Shown piece after piece: positions 4,678-7,540 of a stretch of 7,540 nucleotides of DNA. Both the position numbers and the translations under genes were made by a program. The notes beneath the pieces were generated by a model that was given only the letters and a program-made list of their open reading frames with translations, searched no databases and was not told the DNA's origin. Location of the stretch: assembly GCA_014729665.1 (NCBI GenBank), contig WJJO01000052.1:1-7540 (forward strand), read 5' to 3'. The number at the start of each line of letters is the position of its first letter. Position 1 is the stretch's first letter. The stretch is from Caldifarciminota bacterium (lineage in GTDB: Bacteria; Hydrothermota; Tepidihabitantia; B3-TA06).

Positions 4678-7540
4678 GATAGGGAAGGAACTTAAGCAAA
4701 ATTTACGCAGCCACCGACGCAGGGAAGATACATTGGCGATTACGGCACTTCTTTTGCTCGTTATATCGGCAGGTGTTGTTGCAACATTGACTTCGTTTCT
4801 GGTCTTCTCCCCTCTACCCTACGTACTGTTTTCCGTACCGCTTCTCTTAGGGATACTGTGGTTTTTTACAAGACCCACCCTTTACAGAAACGCCAGATTA
4901 ATCGAGAAAACCGACCCCTTATGGAAGGACCGTCTCTCCACGGCTGTAGACCTTTCGGGAAAGGCAAATCCGAAAGAGGTTTACTCGGAGGAACTGACCG
5001 CAGACTACGTCAACGGCATCGAAAACAGATTAAATACAAGCAAGCTTCCGATCCTTAACACGAAGAAGGGCTTGGTCGCATCAACTGCAGTCTTCGGTGC
5101 TTCTGTTGCCCTTGCCGTTCTTCTTTTTCTTATCCTGCCTCAGCGTCTGCGTTTTGGCGCAAAGGCTTTGTTCGCTCCTGACGACCTTGACTTCAGGATA
5201 ACCGCTTTAACTGCCGATACCCTTATTAACCCCGGGAAGTATCTCGAAGTAGGCGCCAGGATAGAAGCCCCTATAGAGTTATCCTACGTCTTTCTTGAAA
5301 GGAAAAACGAAAGTGGGGCGAGTAGGATAAGGCTCAAACTCGATAACGGAAAGACGACTGAACGAATTAAGGTAGTTTCCGAAGAACATATAAGCTTCAA
5401 ACGTCTTGGGAAATCCTCGGATGATGTCTACGTAGGGCTTCTCAAACCCTTTGAACTCGAACAACTCGATTTCACGGTCACCCCCCCATCATATACAGGA
5501 GAACAACCTTCCGCCTCAACCGGGCTTAATCTTACCGCGCTTCCAGGAAGCAGGATTCTCCTCGAAGGTACGTCTTCGGCTGAGCTGTCAAAAGCTATTA
5601 TCCTTTCAGATACCAATGAAGTAAAACTATCGGTTGCACAAAATAGCTTCACCGGAGAGTTCGAGCTCCAGCACGACGAACTCAGTCTCCTTTTGACAAA
5701 TCGCTCCGGGTCCACTGTCGAAGAGCAGATTAACCTCAACCTCCGCTCCGACGAACACCCCCTTGTCGAGGTATTTCTGCCCGGCGAAGATACGGAAATC
5801 AACCAGGAAATGACCCTTACCCTAGGGGTACACGTCCTCGACGACTACGGACTGAACTCGGTCATGCTTTCAGGTACAGGTGAAGCCGAGTTCAGCTTAC
5901 CCCTTGCCAACCCCGCAGGCAAGGCTGAGGATACCATCATCTATACCTGGGACCTTTCGGAACTGAATCTACTGCCCGGCGATGAAATCACCTACTGGGT
6001 TTCGGCCTCGGATGCCGATTTCGTATCCGGCCCGAAATGGGGACGCAGCGAAACCTACAGGCTTCGGTTTCCCGATATATCTGAGTTATTCTCCGAGGTT
6101 ACCGATTACGGCGAGAAGGCCGCAGGTGGTCTTTCGTCTTTAACCCGCAAGCAATCCGAACTTTCTCGTGACCTGACGCGTATCGGACAGAAACTGCAGG
6201 CAGAACAAACCCTGTCGGTCGAAGAACAAAAGCATCTTAAGGAACTCCTGTCGCAGGAGGAAAATCTCCTCACATCCATAGACAGTCTTGCCCGGGAAAC
6301 ACGTAAACTTCTCGAACAAATGGAGGCTGGATTCATAACAAATCCCGAAACTATCCAGAAGCTTACAGCGCTCAGCCAGATGTTTGCAGAGATCATGCCT
6401 CCCGAACTTGCCGAAAAACTCACCCGGCTTAACCAGACCGTGAATGAGGACCCCGAACAACTTTCAAAGATGCTTGAACGTACCTCCCAGTTGAATCTCG
6501 ATCTTGAAAACCAGCTTGAACAGGCTCTCGGAGTAATGCAACGTTTTCTTCATGAACAGCATCTTGAGGAATTGGCTCAGAAATCCCAGGCCCTGGCCGA
6601 CATGGAACAGGCGCTTATTGAATCATCAGACGAACTATCGCAGGCCGAAGCCGAGGCCCGCCAGAAGGAGATTGAGCAAGGTCTTTCCGAAATATCGGCA
6701 GAGGTGTCGGAACTTGCATCCGAACTGGAGGATACAGATATCGCCGCCGAACTTCGTGAACTTGCAGCCCAGATGAGGGGAGAAAATCAAGAACTCAGTC
6801 AAAAGATATCAGAAAGCCTTTCATCGGGAAAGATGGATAAAAATGAAGCCCGGAAGCTGGAAAAGAATCTGAGACAAGCCGGGATGCAGTTTGCTCAACT
6901 AAACCAGAATCTCAAACAGAATCGCAATATAGCACTCGCAAAGGAAATGGCCAAGCTTTCACGAGAGTTAATCCTTATAAGCGAGGAACAGGAAGATGTA
7001 CTTTCAAGGCTAGGAAAGGAGGAAAACCTCGAGCTTGCCTCCAGGGTTACCGAACTGGAACGTGCCATAGCACGCAAGAAAGAAGATATCTTCAAGATGG
7101 CAAGCAAGAGCTTCAAGGTTCCCCGTTCGGTAATGCATAATATATCCGAGGCAGCCAGAACTCAGTCGGAGTTCAAACAGTCTTTAATAGACGGGTATAA
7201 ATCATCTGCAGTTCGCCTGGGTAAATCGACACAGAAGCGACTCGATCAAGCGGCGGCGGCACTGCTCGAATCGATGGCATCCTCGTGCAGCGGGAGTTGT
7301 TCCTCTACAGGAATGGAACAGTTGATGCAGGCGCTTTCGCAACTCAGCCTGGCCCAGCTTTCCTTGAACCAGCAGATGGGCGGATTATTCCCTTTGCCCA
7401 TCTCAAGCGATCAAATGACTGCGGCCCAGCGCCAGGCCCTCGGCGAGATGCTAGCTCAGCAGTCGGCCTTGAGACAGCAGCTCGAAGAGCTTGCACGTTC
7501 CGCTGGACAGGAACCCGGTCTTTCAGGGATGCTTGAGGGA
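4667..7540 (+). CDS. DUF4175-like membrane-anchored coiled-coil protein, 958 codons (3' end cut by window edge)
   Basis: This frame is open from ATG 4667 to the last base. Domains in order: basic N-terminus (residues 10-20); membrane segments at about 23-47, 50-67 and 135-156; between them a charged loop with ARLIEKTDPLWKDRLSTAVD, typical of the start of DUF4175 proteins; a beta-rich extracytoplasmic region (about 160-467) with TPPSYTGEQP (272-281), DDYGL (392-396) and GPKWGRSETY (455-464), all DUF4175 hallmarks; a very long charged helical region from about 470 to 870; a C-SGS-C pair (874-878); and a Gln/Met-rich tail (from 883) with LSLNQQM and LAQQSALRQQLEELA. By the positive-inside rule the region after residue 156 is extracytoplasmic. 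Function is unknown; relatives often sit near MoxR/DUF58 (Bat-type) envelope genes, which is recollection and not visible here. The start follows an in-frame TAA four codons upstream. The AGGA before it is only two bases from the ATG, so coupling with the overlapping upstream gene is likely. Confidence 0.88.
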   Translation, partial: MKPEIGKELKQNLRSHRRREDTLAITALLLLVISAGVVATLTSFLVFSPLPYVLFSVPLLLGILWFFTRPTLYRNARLIEKTDPLWKDRLSTAVDLSGKANPKEVYSEELTADYVNGIENRLNTSKLPILNTKKGLVASTAVFGASVALAVLLFLILPQRLRFGAKALFAPDDLDFRITALTADTLINPGKYLEVGARIEAPIELSYVFLERKNESGASRIRLKLDNGKTTERIKVVSEEHISFKRLGKSSDDVYVGLLKPFELEQLDFTVTPPSYTGEQPSASTGLNLTALPGSRILLEGTSSAELSKAIILSDTNEVKLSVAQNSFTGEFELQHDELSLLLTNRSGSTVEEQINLNLRSDEHPLVEVFLPGEDTEINQEMTLTLGVHVLDDYGLNSVMLSGTGEAEFSLPLANPAGKAEDTIIYTWDLSELNLLPGDEITYWVSASDADFVSGPKWGRSETYRLRFPDISELFSEVTDYGEKAAGGLSSLTRKQSELSRDLTRIGQKLQAEQTLSVEEQKHLKELLSQEENLLTSIDSLARETRKLLEQMEAGFITNPETIQKLTALSQMFAEIMPPELAEKLTRLNQTVNEDPEQLSKMLERTSQLNLDLENQLEQALGVMQRFLHEQHLEELAQKSQALADMEQALIESSDELSQAEAEARQKEIEQGLSEISAEVSELASELEDTDIAAELRELAAQMRGENQELSQKISESLSSGKMDKNEARKLEKNLRQAGMQFAQLNQNLKQNRNIALAKEMAKLSRELILISEEQEDVLSRLGKEENLELASRVTELERAIARKKEDIFKMASKSFKVPRSVMHNISEAARTQSEFKQSLIDGYKSSAVRLGKSTQKRLDQAAAALLESMASSCSGSCSSTGMEQLMQALSQLSLAQLSLNQQMGGLFPLPISSDQMTAAQRQALGEMLAQQSALRQQLEELARSAGQEPGLSGMLEG

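Noticed and set aside
6106..6460. Two overlapping minus-strand frames of about 105 codons, and the plus-strand frames at 6552-6776 and 7285-7536
   Set aside because: All lie within the uninterrupted frame of the DUF4175-like gene and have no supporting start signals.

Overview
The window reads as bacterial chromosome with roughly balanced base composition. The promoters are of bacterial sigma-70 type (TTGACT/TTGACG, 16-17 bp spacers, TATTAT/TATCAT/TATAAT). The proteins with recognisable domains (DUF4476 and DUF4175) are bacterial families. The central operon, however, is gatD-gatE, the heterodimeric Glu-tRNA(Gln) amidotransferase described as the archaeal enzyme. From memory, this mix suggests an uncultivated bacterial lineage near the FCB group, such as candidate division WOR-3 or relatives. 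That placement is inference: no rRNA or other taxonomic marker is present.

Layout. (i) Positions 1-315, minus strand: the first 105 codons of a secreted protein of unknown function, cut by the window edge. (ii) 316-414: a divergent promoter region. The two -35 boxes lie inside a 9-bp perfect inverted repeat. The leftward promoter places its start site on the ATG (leaderless); the rightward promoter serves a short leader with a strong AGGAGG. (iii) 415-963, plus strand: a small protein with a C-terminal DUF4476 domain. (iv) 967-4298, minus strand: gatD followed by gatE, overlapping by ATGA and ending 3 bp from the convergent DUF4476 gene. (v) 4299-4449: a second divergent promoter region, with gatDE leftward and a consensus-like promoter rightward. 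(vi) 4450-4677, plus strand: a 75-aa protein starting on a GTG that coincides with the predicted transcription start. (vii) 4667-7540, plus strand: a long membrane-anchored DUF4175-like protein, 958 codons present and open at the window edge, overlapping the small gene by 11 bp.

How the genes work together. GatD hydrolyses an amide donor and passes ammonia to GatE, which converts Glu-tRNA(Gln) to Gln-tRNA(Gln). The 75-aa protein and the DUF4175-like protein appear co-transcribed. The latter is an envelope protein with three N-terminal membrane segments, a beta-rich extracytoplasmic part and a very long helical tail. Nothing links the envelope genes functionally to gatDE.

There is no gene-free stretch above 300 bp. 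I see no tRNA, rRNA, CRISPR array, insertion sequence or convincing intrinsic terminator. The most notable points are the archaeal-type transamidase in a bacterial setting and two independent cases of start codons placed exactly where transcription should begin.
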